A stretch of DNA of 40,144 nt from Streptomyces caeruleatus (GCF_001514235.1 NZ_KQ948951.1:1-40144), one strand, 5' to 3'. Shown: positions 24,750-33,610, numbered from the stretch's first letter. Numbers and translations: made by a program. The notes: generated by a model not told the origin, from the sequence alone.

Positions 24750-27622
24750 AACGGGAACGCCGTCCGTGCCTGCCGGTCGAGGGAGAGCAGTGCCCTGAGT
24801 CCCTCGGCGAGGGGGGCCAGCTGATCGGGGTACCACAGGGGCAGGCCGGGCGTCCCGGCGTCGTCGCCGGGCCCGGGGAGGGGCGCCCCTGTGCCGCGGG
24901 CGCAGTGGCGGAGGAACTCCTCCCGCTGACCGGGGGTCTGCCCGCTGATCCACAGGGCGTAGTTGGCGCTCTTGTGCGCGCATTCCTGGAGCGGGATGCG
25001 GGCGTGGGCCACATGGCGGTCGACGGGGTCGCGGAAGACGTAGTGCGGATCCTGGCAGGGCGCGTCGCCGTACGAGACGGACAGCAGGCCGCGGCGCACC
25101 AGGTCGGCGAGGTCGGCGCGGACCTCTTGCCGGTCCCGGCCGCCCGCCGCCGCCACCGCGTCGGCCCAGAACACGGTGTCGACGGTGGCGGCGTCCTGGA
25201 GCGTGACGCGCAGGGTGCCCGGCAGCCGGTCCAGCGCGGCTTCGGACCGCCATCGCAGGGTGGGGGGTACGGCGTGGACGAGGCGTTCGGCGTGCTTGTC
25301 GTACGCCGTGGGCTCACCGCCCCGCCGCAGGGCGTCCCGGATCAGCCGCACGTAGTCGTGGGCGACCCGGGGCAGACCCGCGCAGACCGGTACGAGCACG
25401 CAGCGCAGCGCGGTGAGCAGTTCGTCGAGGGTGCCGTCGTCGTCCACCGGGTGGGGGACGAGGACGGTGGGGCGCAGGAGACGGTCCCACAGGGTCTGCA
25501 GATCCCGGTCCGCGAGAGGCGGCACCGTCACCGTCGTGCCGTACAGCCAGGTCGTTCCCGCCGTGCGGCGCGTGTCGGCGATGACGAACGCCGAGGCGCC
25601 GCCGAAGGGTTGGGAGATCCGGTCGACGAAGTCCAGGACCAGGGGGTCGGCGTACTCCACGTCGTCGACGACCAGGACGAGCCGGCGCGCGTGGGCCATG
25701 GACTCCAGCAGGGTCATCAGGGTCTGTGGCCGGTCGGTGTCGCCGGTGCGGTCACGGTCCGGCGTGCGTTCCAGGAGGGGCAGGAGCGCGGCGCGGGTGC
25801 GCATCGCCTCGTCCGGGGTGCGCGCCACGGCGGCGGCCGTGCGGCCCAGTTTCGCCCGCGCCACGTCCGAGGGGTCCTGCGCGGTGATGCCGCAGCAGTC
25901 CCGCAGGGCGTGGGCCAGGGACCAGTCGTCCAGCACGGCGGGCAGCCGTACGACGGGCGGCGGCTCGTGGGCGTGACGTTGCCGGAGGGTCCGCAGGAGT
26001 TCCACGGCGAGGTGGGTCTTTCCCGTGCCGGGGTCCCCGACGAGGGAGACGAGGCGGGGTCCGGTCCCGGCGAGGAAGCGGTCCAACTCCGCGTCCAGTC
26101 GCCTCCGTTCCCAGTCGCGGCCGACCGTCGGCTGCGGGGCGGCCAGGTCGTGGCCGTAGGGCTGGACGCCGATCGCGCACCACACCACGCTCTGGATCTG
26201 CGCGCGGTGGTAGACGATCTTGGCCTCGGTGGCCCGTCGGGTCCGGTCGCAGACCCATATCTCGTCGCGGTGGACGTACGGCAGGAGCGAGGAGCACATC
26301 TCGCCGACCGTTCCGGTGACAGCCGGGGGTCCGCCGTCGGGCCTGGCGCGCACCACGGCGAGCCCCGAGGCGACGGCGACGAGTACCCCGCCGTCCGGTG
26401 CCGGGAAGGCGCCGGTCGTCCCGGCGTCGCGGTCGCCCCGGGTGAACCGGGCGCGCAGGGCCAGCGCGCACAGGACGGCGCGGTAGGGATCGTCGCCGTG
26501 GCAGGGGTCGGCGCCGAAGGCGACCTGCCAGTTGGCGCCCATCCGGGTCAGGAGGATCCCGCCGAAGCGGGCGACCTCTTCCTGAACCGCGGTGTGCATC
26601 TGCGTCTGCTTCTCCTCCACGGACTCGGGGAGGGTGCCCAGGTCCGTCCACTGCCACAGGACACGCACCTGCAGCACGGTGACCTGCCTGCGCTCCGTCG
26701 GGGGCCGGTGGGCGCGTCCGGGGGGCGGTGCGGCGGCGCCGGAACCGGGGAGCGGCCGCGGGGTGCCGGGGTCTCGGGCGGTGCATGCGAGCGCGTGGTC
26801 CGCGGCGGGGGCCGGACAGCGGGCCGGGGACCATACCGAGCCGGCGCCGGGCAACAGGAGGACGGGGTCGCGGGTGCGGATCGCGTGGTGGAGCCGTTGC
26901 AGTTCGGGGCCGGGTTCGATGCCGAACGCGAGTTCCAGTTCGGCGCACCGGCGTTCGTACATGTCCAGGGCCTCCGCCTGTCGGCCGCACCGGGCCAGGG
27001 CCATCATGCACAGGCCCAGCAGCCATTCGCGCCGCCCCTCGGCGCGGGTCAGCCGCTGGAGTTCCACCAGGACCTCTTCATGCCGGCCGCACATCAGTTC
27101 GACCTCGGCGTAGTCCTCGAAGGCGTCCAGGCAGGCGTTCTCGACGGCGTCCCGTTCGGGCCACGAGATACCGGCCTCGACCAGGTCCGCCAGCGTGTGC
27201 CCGCGGCGCAGGTCCAGCGCCTGGCGGAAGACCGCCGCCGCCCGTTCGGGGCCGCTGCCGGCCATCAGGGTGCGTCCGCGCCGCACCAGCGCGCCGAAAC
27301 GTGTGACGTCGATCAGTTCCTCGTCCACTTTCAGCAGATATCCCGGAGCCCGGGTGAGCAATTCCACCGCGACTCCGTTCCGGTCGACCGAATGCCCGAA
27401 AAGCGTCTTGCGTATCTGCATCACGGAATTATGGAGAATCTTGCGGGCGGAAGCAGGCTCCTTTCCGTTCCACAATGCGGCGGTCAGAGCACTGCTCGAA
27501 ACGACCTGATTGGGATGGAGCAGAAGATATCCGAGAACGGCGCGCCCCTTCGCTCCAGGAAGGGGAATCTCGCCGTTTTCAGCGATTACCCGAAGCGAAC
27601 CCAGGACTTGAAACTCCACCAT
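24716..27622 (-). CDS. Large SARP regulator with ATPase domain (AfsR-like)
   Basis: 968 residues from ATG 27622, which has GGAGGG at the right distance; an in-frame start 84 bp further up would add an unrelated leader. N-terminal winged helix (VEFQVLGSLRVIAENGEI onward, residues 1-95) and a bacterial transcriptional activation domain (95-245, ending GIEPGPELQRLHHAI) define a SARP. The central part around 330-470 is unassigned and may be a degenerate nucleotide-cyclase-like domain. An AAA-type ATPase follows, with Walker A LVGDPGTGKTH and Walker B LVLVVDDVEYAD, then helical sequence. SARPs activate clusters by binding direct heptamer repeats; such a repeat lies in its own divergent promoter (27795-27812). 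Its 3' end overlaps the discrete AT gene antisense. Confidence 0.92.
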   Translation of the reverse strand: MVEFQVLGSLRVIAENGEIPLPGAKGRAVLGYLLLHPNQVVSSSALTAALWNGKEPASARKILHNSVMQIRKTLFGHSVDRNGVAVELLTRAPGYLLKVDEELIDVTRFGALVRRGRTLMAGSGPERAAAVFRQALDLRRGHTLADLVEAGISWPERDAVENACLDAFEDYAEVELMCGRHEEVLVELQRLTRAEGRREWLLGLCMMALARCGRQAEALDMYERRCAELELAFGIEPGPELQRLHHAIRTRDPVLLLPGAGSVWSPARCPAPAADHALACTARDPGTPRPLPGSGAAAPPPGRAHRPPTERRQVTVLQVRVLWQWTDLGTLPESVEEKQTQMHTAVQEEVARFGGILLTRMGANWQVAFGADPCHGDDPYRAVLCALALRARFTRGDRDAGTTGAFPAPDGGVLVAVASGLAVVRARPDGGPPAVTGTVGEMCSSLLPYVHRDEIWVCDRTRRATEAKIVYHRAQIQSVVWCAIGVQPYGHDLAAPQPTVGRDWERRRLDAELDRFLAGTGPRLVSLVGDPGTGKTHLAVELLRTLRQRHAHEPPPVVRLPAVLDDWSLAHALRDCCGITAQDPSDVARAKLGRTAAAVARTPDEAMRTRAALLPLLERTPDRDRTGDTDRPQTLMTLLESMAHARRLVLVVDDVEYADPLVLDFVDRISQPFGGASAFVIADTRRTAGTTWLYGTTVTVPPLADRDLQTLWDRLLRPTVLVPHPVDDDGTLDELLTALRCVLVPVCAGLPRVAHDYVRLIRDALRRGGEPTAYDKHAERLVHAVPPTLRWRSEAALDRLPGTLRVTLQDAATVDTVFWADAVAAAGGRDRQEVRADLADLVRRGLLSVSYGDAPCQDPHYVFRDPVDRHVAHARIPLQECAHKSANYALWISGQTPGQREEFLRHCARGTGAPLPGPGDDAGTPGLPLWYPDQLAPLAEGLRALLSLDRQARTAFPFQHGAPCPASP

Positions 27623-27897
27623 TCCGCCCTCCGCTCTCGGCTTCACATGCAGGTCGATGTTGAACATACAACTACCCCGGTCGGCACACCAGAACCCCCA
27701 GGTCAAGTCTCACCCAACCCTCCTCAGACATAATCCAAAATAAGCCGCTAACCAGGCAAAGCACTGCCCTGAATCCGGATTGCCTCCCAGTAATTTCACC
27801 ATTCGTTCACCATGTATACCTTTACGTGCAAGCGGCTTAATCAGAGGCGTACCGAATCCCGAAAGACTCCTCACAAACCCAAGGAAGGACCCAGCAC
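27623..27897. promoter_or_regulatory. Divergent promoter region, SARP / O-methyltransferase
   Basis: 275 bp without genes and among the most AT-rich DNA in the window. It separates the large SARP gene from the divergent fkbG-like gene and holds the heptamer repeat listed separately. A ribosome site AAGGAAGG stands before the methyltransferase GTG. Confidence 0.7.
27795..27812 (+). promoter_or_regulatory. Probable SARP-binding site (TTCACCA direct repeat)
   Basis: TTCACCA occurs at 27795-27801 and 27806-27812, an exact heptamer repeat with 11-bp period. This is the arrangement that SARP proteins are known to bind next to a promoter. A TATACC sequence at 27815-27820 could be the -10 box of the methyltransferase promoter, about 75 bp before its start codon. 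Confidence 0.5.
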
Positions 27898-28566
27898 GTG
27901 GCAGACCAGACAGAGTTCTCCGCGGAACTGCTCACCTACCTCCGCGGCATCTCCCTGCGCGAGGACGACATCCTCGCCGACCTGCGCTCGAACACCCGGG
28001 AACTCCCCCTGGGACACACCATGCAGGTCATGCCCGAAGAGGGTCAGTTCCTCGGGTTTCTCGCCTCGCTCACCCAAGCCCGCACCATTGTCGAAATCGG
28101 CACCTTCACCGGCTACGCCGCTCTCTGCCTCGCCCGCGCCCTGCCCCCCGACGGCCGGCTCATCACCTGCGACACCAACCCCAAATGGCCCCGCTACGCC
28201 GCCCCCTACTGGAAGCGCGCCGGAGTCGACCACCTCATCGACGTCCGCATAGGCGACGCCCGCGACACCCTCAGCGCGCTCCTCGACGAACACGGTGAAT
28301 CCACCGTCGACCTCGTCTTCATCGACGCCGACAAGACCGGCTACCACGACTACTACGAGAAAACCCTGCGGCTCCTGCGGCCGGGAGGGCTCGCCGTCCT
28401 CGACAACACCGCCCTCTTCGGCCGCGTCGCCGACCCCGCCGACCAGCACGAGGACACCACCGCCATCCGCGCCCTCAACGCCCTCCTCCACCGAGACCCC
28501 CGCGTCGACCTCTCGCTCCTGCCCATGGCCGACGGAATCACCCTCGCCCGCAAGCGCACCCCCTGA
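27898..28566 (+). CDS. fkbG: SAM-dependent O-methyltransferase, FkbG-like
   Basis: 222 residues; GTG 27898 is preceded by AAGGAAGG. It is a class-I O-methyltransferase of the catechol/caffeoyl-CoA type: SAM motif VEIGTFTGYAAL at 65-76, metal-binding FIDADK at 141-146, and LLRPGGLAVLDNT afterwards. FkbG proteins of methoxymalonyl-ACP pathways belong to this group and have this length. The other four pathway genes (fkbK-J-I-H) are 2.5 kb away on the opposite strand without an adjacent methyltransferase. I therefore infer that this enzyme methylates the hydroxyl of the glycerate-derived ACP thioester. The alternative is a tailoring methylation of the finished polyketide. Family assignment is firm; substrate is inferred. 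Confidence 0.88.
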   Translation: MADQTEFSAELLTYLRGISLREDDILADLRSNTRELPLGHTMQVMPEEGQFLGFLASLTQARTIVEIGTFTGYAALCLARALPPDGRLITCDTNPKWPRYAAPYWKRAGVDHLIDVRIGDARDTLSALLDEHGESTVDLVFIDADKTGYHDYYEKTLRLLRPGGLAVLDNTALFGRVADPADQHEDTTAIRALNALLHRDPRVDLSLLPMADGITLARKRTP

Positions 28567-28638
28567 ACACCTGGGGCGCCGACGCGCGGACCGGCGAGGC
28601 GGCGTGGGTGAGCGCCGCCTCGCCGGTCCGTGGGTGCG

Positions 28639-28827
28639 TCAGCAGCAGCGGCCGGCCGGCCGGCTCTCCTGCTGGGCGGCGCGCGGCACTTGGTACTCGC
28701 GGCGGGTCGGGACCGGTGCCAGGGGGTGGTGGAGCCGGTGCCGCCCGCAGTAGCGGTCGTACTCCGCCTCCCCGGTCAGCTCGCGCAGGTACCAGCGCAC
28801 GGCGCGCGCCCGGCGGCGGAGCCTCAC
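28639..28827 (-). CDS. ybdD: YbdD/YjiX-family small protein
   Basis: 62 residues. The GTG start overlaps the stop of the cstA remnant (GTGA). It matches the small partner of CstA transporters: an RWYLRELTGEAEYDRY segment, HHP, then a basic tail ending in RCC. In enteric bacteria such proteins accompany the CstA/BtsT peptide or pyruvate carriers. The open reading frame is intact, but its partner gene has lost its 5' part, so it is probably not functional here. Confidence 0.8.
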   Translation of the reverse strand: MRLRRRARAVRWYLRELTGEAEYDRYCGRHRLHHPLAPVPTRREYQVPRAAQQESRPAGRCC

Positions 28828-29310
28828 GAGTGGACTTCGGCGAGCGGTTCGGCGGGCTGGTCGGACACGTCGATGCGGGACTCGACGTAGGGCGCCTCGG
28901 TGGTCGGCATCGGGACACCGGAGCGCACCGCGCGCACGCAGACCACCGCCGCGTTGCCGAGCACCACGGTGACCAGTACCAGGAAGAGGGCGATGAGGAC
29001 ACCGTCGACGGTGGAGTTGGTGACGACGGTGTGCATGTCGGCCAGGTGCTTGGCCGGGGCGAGGACCTGTCCTGCGTCCAGGACGTCGGCGTACCGGGCC
29101 CGTTGGGTGAAGAAGCCGACCTTCGGGTCGTCGGAGAAGATCTTCTGCCAGCCGGCGGTGAAGGTGACCACGGTGATCCAGGCCAGCGGAACGCCCGTGA
29201 CCCAGGCCCAGCGGGTCCGCCCGGACTTGATGAGGATCGTGGTGCAGACGGCGAGGGCGAGCGCCGCGAGGAGCTGGTTGGCGACACCGAAGAGCGCATA
29301 GAGGGTGCTG
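28824..29310 (-). pseudogene. cstA: cstA remnant (3' end of carbon starvation transporter)
   Basis: Homology to CstA is clear from TLYALFGVANQLLAALALAV through LIKSGRTRWAWVTGVPLAW to the C-terminal membrane segment (LIALFLVLVTVVLGNAAVV) and stop. About 160 residues remain; the family is roughly 700, so three quarters are gone. Upstream of about 29310 the frame stays open but no longer looks like CstA and has no start. The break abuts a truncated sigma-factor gene on the other strand, which marks a recombination joint. Confidence 0.8.
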
Positions 29311-29319
29311 GAGCGGCTC

Positions 29320-29800
29320 GGCGGCCCGGGTGCCGTCTTCGACGGGGCGGCCCGGCGGATCGGCGGCGACGCGCTGCTGCTGACCCCGCACCAGCAACCG
29401 GGAGAACGTGGTGGCCGAGGCGTACTACGAGTTCTACCGGAAGTGGCGCAGGCTCCGGGACGCCAGGGCGGCGGAGGCGTATCTGCGCTCCACGGTCTGC
29501 AATCTCACCCGGATGCGGATACGGCACCTCCAGGTCGCCCGTAAGCATGTGGAGAACCCGCCCGAGGAGACCGTCGTCTCCGCCGAGAACGCGGCGCTGC
29601 TCCGCGACGACCAGCGCGTCCTGATCGGCGCGCTGCGGCAGTTGCCGGCTCGGCAGCGTGAGGCGCTCGTGCTGCGGCACTGGCTCGGGCTGAAGGAGAG
29701 CGAGATCGCCGCCGCGATGGGCATCTCCGGCGGTTCGGTGAAGACGCACACCGCGCGCGGCCTCGCCGCGCTGACCCAGGTGATGGAGGCCCGGCGATGA
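29320..29800 (+). pseudogene. SigE-family ECF sigma factor remnant, frameshifted
   Basis: From GTG 29408 the frame encodes the end of region 2 (VVAEAYYEFYRKWRRL), the linker and a complete region 4 (LPARQREALVLRHWLGL, ISGGSVKTHTARGL) up to the stop at 29800. The missing start of region 2 appears in another frame just upstream (FDGAARRIGGDALLLT), so a single-base shift near 29381-29390 splits the gene. The extreme N-terminus is absent where the cstA remnant begins. The downstream membrane-protein gene overlaps its stop. A shorter protein starting at GTG 29408 would lack core-binding sequence. Confidence 0.65.
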
Positions 29801-30117
29801 ACCACACCGGCCGAAGCCGCACGGAGCGGGAGCTGACCGAGGCCCTGGCCGCCCTCGCCGGGGGGATCCAGGGCACCCCGGACGCCTACCGCACGGCGCG
29901 CGGCGGGTGGCTGCGCCGCGAACGCCGGCGCCGGTTCGTCGTCGCCGTAGTCGTCGCCGTAGTCTTCACGCTGGCCACGCTGATCGGGCTGTGGGTGCTG
30001 AACCGGGCGCCGGCGCACTCGGGGGTGATCTTCACCGGCACGGGCGCCTGTGTCCCGTACGGCGAAACGAACGGGGGCGTCAAGATCGCATCAGCAAGGT
30101 CCCTGGCCGGGACGTAG
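29797..30117 (+). CDS. Small membrane protein coupled to the sigma factor (possible anti-sigma)
   Basis: 106 residues; the ATG overlaps the sigma-factor stop (ATGA). The N-terminal half is charged and ends RRERRRRF. One membrane segment follows (VVAVVVAVVFTLATLIGLWV), then about 40 outward-facing residues with two aromatic-poor loops. Position and layout fit the anti-sigma or companion genes that often follow SigE-family genes. I recognise no zinc-binding anti-sigma motif, so the role is only suggested by context. Confidence 0.65.
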   Translation: MNHTGRSRTERELTEALAALAGGIQGTPDAYRTARGGWLRRERRRRFVVAVVVAVVFTLATLIGLWVLNRAPAHSGVIFTGTGACVPYGETNGGVKIASARSLAGT

Positions 30118-30189
30118 AGTCGCCGTGGGGGGAAAGAATCTGCGGCAGAGAAGATCATCAGGACATGTCTGCGGCCGAAAGAGCAAGGG

Positions 30190-30993
30190 ATGCACTTTTT
30201 CATACTCGGTCCGTTGAAGGTAGTCGCCGACGACTCCCCCCTCTTCCTCACAGGAACCCACCAGCGCACAGCCCTCGGGCTATTGCTGCTGCGCATCAAC
30301 CGCGTCGTCACCACCGACCGTCTCGTGACCGCCCTGTGGCGGAACAACCCTCCCGCGACGGCCGTCAAGATGGTGCACAAGGCGATGGCCAAGCTCCGCG
30401 CCCTGCTGGCCGGCGCGTCCTCCTCCGGCACCGGACCGGAACTCATCACCGGCGAGGGCGGCTACATGCTGCGTGTCGACCCCGCGCGACTCGACTGCAC
30501 GCGCTTCTTCGCCCTGATCAGCCGGTCCCGGGAGGCGTACCTCACCGGATCCCCGGTAACGGCGACCCGTGCCCTCACGGAGGCCCTGACGCTGTCCCGG
30601 GGGTCCGTGCTGGAGGATCTGACCGAATCGGGCATGTCCTGGCCCGAGTTGCGCACTCTGGAACACCGGCGCCAGACCGTGCTGAAAGACATCTTCGACA
30701 TCGCGCTGTCCTGTGGACGGCATCGCGACATCGTCGCCGACCTGGTCTCCCTGACCGAGGTCCAGATCCCCCATGAACGCCTGACCGGTCAGTGCATGGT
30801 GGCCCTGTACCGGTGCGGACGGCAGCTCGACGCCCTGGCCGTCTACCGCCGCACCCGGCTCGCGCTCGTCCGGCACCTCGACCGCGAGCCGGGCGAGGAC
30901 CTGCGGAATCTCCATCTGCGCATCCTCAACCAGGACGCGTCCCTCGACTGGAACCCGGACAGCAGCCTCAAGTCGGCCGCCGGCGCCGGGTGA
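30190..30993 (+). CDS. Small SARP transcriptional regulator
   Basis: 267 residues, the classic short SARP length. The ATG follows AAAGAGCAAGGG. Residues 1-95 are the winged-helix DNA-binding domain (MHFFILGPLKVVADD..., LLLRINRVVTTDRLVTALW); residues about 100-250 are the activation domain, with the signature ALAVYRRTRLALVRHLDREPG. There is no ATPase domain, unlike the large SARP at 24.7 kb. It stands between the sigma-factor remnant and the fkbKJIH operon and is convergent with that operon. It probably activates part of the cluster. Its own 72-bp upstream gap shows no obvious heptamer repeat. Confidence 0.92.
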   Translation: MHFFILGPLKVVADDSPLFLTGTHQRTALGLLLLRINRVVTTDRLVTALWRNNPPATAVKMVHKAMAKLRALLAGASSSGTGPELITGEGGYMLRVDPARLDCTRFFALISRSREAYLTGSPVTATRALTEALTLSRGSVLEDLTESGMSWPELRTLEHRRQTVLKDIFDIALSCGRHRDIVADLVSLTEVQIPHERLTGQCMVALYRCGRQLDALAVYRRTRLALVRHLDREPGEDLRNLHLRILNQDASLDWNPDSSLKSAAGAG

Positions 30994-31035
30994 GGCCGCG
31001 CCCGCTTGCAGACACGATTCTTCGCCACCCTCTCG

Positions 31036-31079
31036 CGCCCGGCTTCCCGGCCGCCTGATCACGGCCGGGAAGCCGGGCG
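31036..31079. terminator. Bidirectional terminator between SARP and fkbH
   Basis: A perfect 18-bp inverted repeat: cgcccggcttcccggccg at 31036-31053 and its complement at 31062-31079, with an 8-base loop. It lies between convergent genes and lacks U-tracts, as usual in high-GC actinomycetes. Confidence 0.85.
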
Positions 31080-31104
31080 TTCACGGCCGGGAAGCCGGGC
31101 GTTC
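31061..31104. repeat. 22-bp tandem duplication of the terminator arm
   Basis: The right arm of the terminator plus four flanking bases is repeated exactly at 31061-31082 and 31083-31104, with a further partial copy. The fkbH stop codon lies inside the second copy, so the duplication has placed the stem against the gene end. Confidence 0.8.
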
Positions 31105-32209
31105 ACGGCCGGGCTACCGGATGCTCCTCCACGAGGCTGGACGGGGCGACGAGCCTGAGGGTGTCCGGGAGCGCCCGCTGATCCGGGACGAGGTGAAGCC
31201 GGACGACGACGCCGTCGTCCTGCGGACCCGGCGCGAGGTGCCCCAGGCATGAACAGTCCTCCTCGGTGAACCCCGCCAACCGGTAGGTGATGTCCATCAT
31301 CCTGTTGCGCTCGGTGCGGCGGAAGTCGGCCACCAGGTGCGCACCGGCCTCATGGGCCTTGCCGATGAGCCAGTTGAGGAAGGCGCCGCCGATCCCGAAG
31401 GACACCACCCGGCAGGACGTGGCCAGCAGCTTGAGGTGCCACACCCGCGCCTGGGTCCGCAGCAGCAGCACGCCGATCGCCCCGTGCGGGCCGAACCTGT
31501 CGGTCAGGGTGGCGACGAGGACGGCATGGCCGGGGTCGTCGATGAGCCCGCGCAGCACGTGGTCCGAATAGTGGACCCCGGTCGCGTTCATCTGGCTGGT
31601 CCGCAAGGTGAGTTCCTCGACCCGGGCCAGGTCCTCGGCGCTGGCGTGACCGATGCGCAGTTCCATGTCCAGGGTGCGCAGGAAGGCGCTGTCGGGTCCC
31701 GCGAAATCCTCCTGCGCGGCCTGCCGCCGGAAGCCTGCCTGGTACAGGGACCGGCGGTGGCGCGCGTCGGCGGTCGTCCGGGCCGGGGTGAACTCCGGCA
31801 GGCCGGGGAGGGAGAGGACCTGATCGTTGGAGTAGCAGCGGACCTCGGGGAGGTGGAAGGCCACCTCCGCGCGCTCGGCCGGCTGGTCGTCGACGAACGC
31901 CAGGGTGTTGTGGGCGAACCGGAGTTCCTCCGCGACGCGCCGGATCGACTCTGACTTCGGCCCCCAGCCGATCTTCGGGACGACGAAGTAGTCGGCGACG
32001 CCGAGCTCTTCGAGCCGGCGCCAGGCCAGGTCGTGGTCGTTCTTGCTGGCGACGGAGTGGAGTATGCCGCGTTCGTCGAGACGCTCCAGAACGTCCCGAA
32101 CCGCCTTGTCGAAACGGACCCGGTCGTCTTCGAGCAGGGTGCCCTGCCACAAGGTGTTGTCGAGGTCCCACACCAGACACTTCACCAACGGCGGCGTGTC
32201 GCCGGACAT
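31103..32209 (-). CDS. fkbH: FkbH-like HAD-family glyceryl-ACP synthase
   Basis: 368 residues from ATG 32209 (AGGGGAG just upstream); an in-frame ATG 27 bp earlier is less well placed. The HAD motif VWDLDNTLWQGTL is at the N-terminus with both Asp residues. An FVDDQPAERAEV motif lies near 100, and a GNAT-like half follows (FLNWLIGKAHEAGA...). FkbH proteins take 1,3-bisphosphoglycerate, remove phosphate and load glyceryl onto a dedicated ACP, the first step of methoxymalonyl-ACP synthesis. It is the last gene of the fkbK-J-I-H operon and starts 28 bp after fkbI. Confidence 0.94.
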   Translation of the reverse strand: MSGDTPPLVKCLVWDLDNTLWQGTLLEDDRVRFDKAVRDVLERLDERGILHSVASKNDHDLAWRRLEELGVADYFVVPKIGWGPKSESIRRVAEELRFAHNTLAFVDDQPAERAEVAFHLPEVRCYSNDQVLSLPGLPEFTPARTTADARHRRSLYQAGFRRQAAQEDFAGPDSAFLRTLDMELRIGHASAEDLARVEELTLRTSQMNATGVHYSDHVLRGLIDDPGHAVLVATLTDRFGPHGAIGVLLLRTQARVWHLKLLATSCRVVSFGIGGAFLNWLIGKAHEAGAHLVADFRRTERNRMMDITYRLAGFTEEDCSCLGHLAPGPQDDGVVVRLHLVPDQRALPDTLRLVAPSSLVEEHPVARP

Positions 32210-32237
32210 CGCCTCTCCCCTCGCTCCTGAGTTCATG

Positions 32238-33350
32238 TCACCGGGACAGGGCGTGCTGTCCGAGGATCAGCTGGCAGATCTCGCTGCTGCCCTCGATGAT
32301 CTCCATCAACTTCGCGTCGCGGTATGCGCGGGCCACCACGTGACCGTCCGTCGCCCCGGCCGAGGCGAGGACCTGCACGGCCGACGCCGCGCCCCGCACG
32401 GCGTGCACGGAACTGAGGTACTTGGCCAGCACAGTCGCCGTGACCTGGTCGGGGGCCCCGCCGTCCCAGCAGCGGCTGGCGTGCTCGCTGACCCGGGTCG
32501 CGGACTGTTCGGCCACCAGCAGTTCGGCCAGGTGCCGGACGACGAGCTGGTGTTCGGCCAGTGGCCGGCCGGACTGGTAGCGGGTACGGGCGTGCTCGGT
32601 GACCGCGTCCAGGCACGCGCGCAGGATGCCGACGCAGCCCCACGCCACGGACATCCGGCCGTAGGCGAGCGCCGTGGTGACCAGCAGGGGCAGCGGCTGC
32701 CCGCCACCGCCGAGCAGCGCGGACGACGGCAGCCGCACGGAGTCCAGCCGCACCGAGGCGTGTCCGGCGGCCCGGCAGCCCAGCGGGTCGGCGACCTTCT
32801 CGATCCGTACCCCGGGCGCGTCGGCGGGGACGACGACGACACCGGCGCCGTCGGTGCAGCGGCCGACGACCAGGACCAGGTCCGCGTAGCTCGCCCCGGT
32901 CACCCAGACCTTCGCGCCGTCGACGACCACCTCGTCCCCGCCCTCGGTGATCCGGGTGCCGATGGCGGACAGATCGCTGCCCGCCTCGGTCTCGCTGAAG
33001 GCGACCGCGGCGAGCTTGCCGCCGGTCAGCAGGGGCAGATAGGCCTGGCGCTGCCCCGCGTCGGCGAGCCGCTGGACGGTCCACGCGGCCATGCCCTGGG
33101 AGGTCATGACACTCCGCAGGGAACTGCACAGGCTGCCCACGTACGCGGTCAGCTCGCCGTTGCGCTCGCTGGTGTACCCGCGTCCGGTGTAACGCTCGGG
33201 GACCTGGGCGCACAGCAGGCCCTGCCGGCCCAGTTCCCGCAGCACGGCCGTGGGAATCTCCCCGGCGAGGTCCCAGACCCCGGGCCGGTCACCGACGAGA
33301 CCGGCGATCAGTGCCCGTTCGCCGGTCTCCTCGGTGACGCCGGTGCTCAT
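32238..33350 (-). CDS. fkbI: FkbI-like acyl-ACP dehydrogenase
   Basis: 370 residues, acyl-CoA dehydrogenase fold. The catalytic base is present as Glu353 in IIEGSSEI. FAD-contact stretches (AVAFSETEAGSDLSAIGT, KVWVTGASYAD) are in order. In methoxymalonyl-ACP pathways FkbI works with FkbK to oxidise the hydroxymethyl group of the glyceryl-ACP to the carboxyl level. The start overlaps the fkbJ stop (ATGA), indicating coupling. Unlike the flavoprotein at 6.4 kb it has a normal dehydrogenase active site. Confidence 0.93.
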   Translation of the reverse strand: MSTGVTEETGERALIAGLVGDRPGVWDLAGEIPTAVLRELGRQGLLCAQVPERYTGRGYTSERNGELTAYVGSLCSSLRSVMTSQGMAAWTVQRLADAGQRQAYLPLLTGGKLAAVAFSETEAGSDLSAIGTRITEGGDEVVVDGAKVWVTGASYADLVLVVGRCTDGAGVVVVPADAPGVRIEKVADPLGCRAAGHASVRLDSVRLPSSALLGGGGQPLPLLVTTALAYGRMSVAWGCVGILRACLDAVTEHARTRYQSGRPLAEHQLVVRHLAELLVAEQSATRVSEHASRCWDGGAPDQVTATVLAKYLSSVHAVRGAASAVQVLASAGATDGHVVARAYRDAKLMEIIEGSSEICQLILGQHALSR

Positions 33351-33610
33351 GACCGGAGCCGGGTGACGAGTCCTGCCATGGAACGGGCGCTGCGGAAGTT
33401 GTCGAGTTTCAGGTCCTGGCCCTCGATCATCACGCCGAACGTCTGCTCCAGGTGGACGACGAGTTCCATGGCGAACATCGAGTTGGCGAGGCCCGTGGCG
33501 AACAGGTCGTCGTCCGGTGCCACCTCGACCTTCAGTTTGTCGTGGAGGTAGCGCGTCAGAGAGGCGGAGATCTCCGCCTCGTCCGCCGAGGCGGTTTCCG
33601 TGTCGCTCAC
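33347..33610 (-). CDS. fkbJ: FkbJ-like acyl carrier protein for methoxymalonyl
   Basis: 87 residues. The phosphopantetheine Ser is Ser44 in GLANSMFAMEL, the pattern typical of FkbJ carriers. The extender is built on this ACP and handed to an AT, not converted to a CoA ester. The gene overlaps fkbK and fkbI by four bases on either side. Confidence 0.93.
   Translation of the reverse strand: MSDTETASADEAEISASLTRYLHDKLKVEVAPDDDLFATGLANSMFAMELVVHLEQTFGVMIEGQDLKLDNFRSARSMAGLVTRLRS

Noticed and set aside
29320..29800. Programmed frameshift making a functional sigma factor
   Set aside because: No slippery sequence is visible and the N-terminus is missing beyond the shift, next to another truncated gene; decay is simpler.
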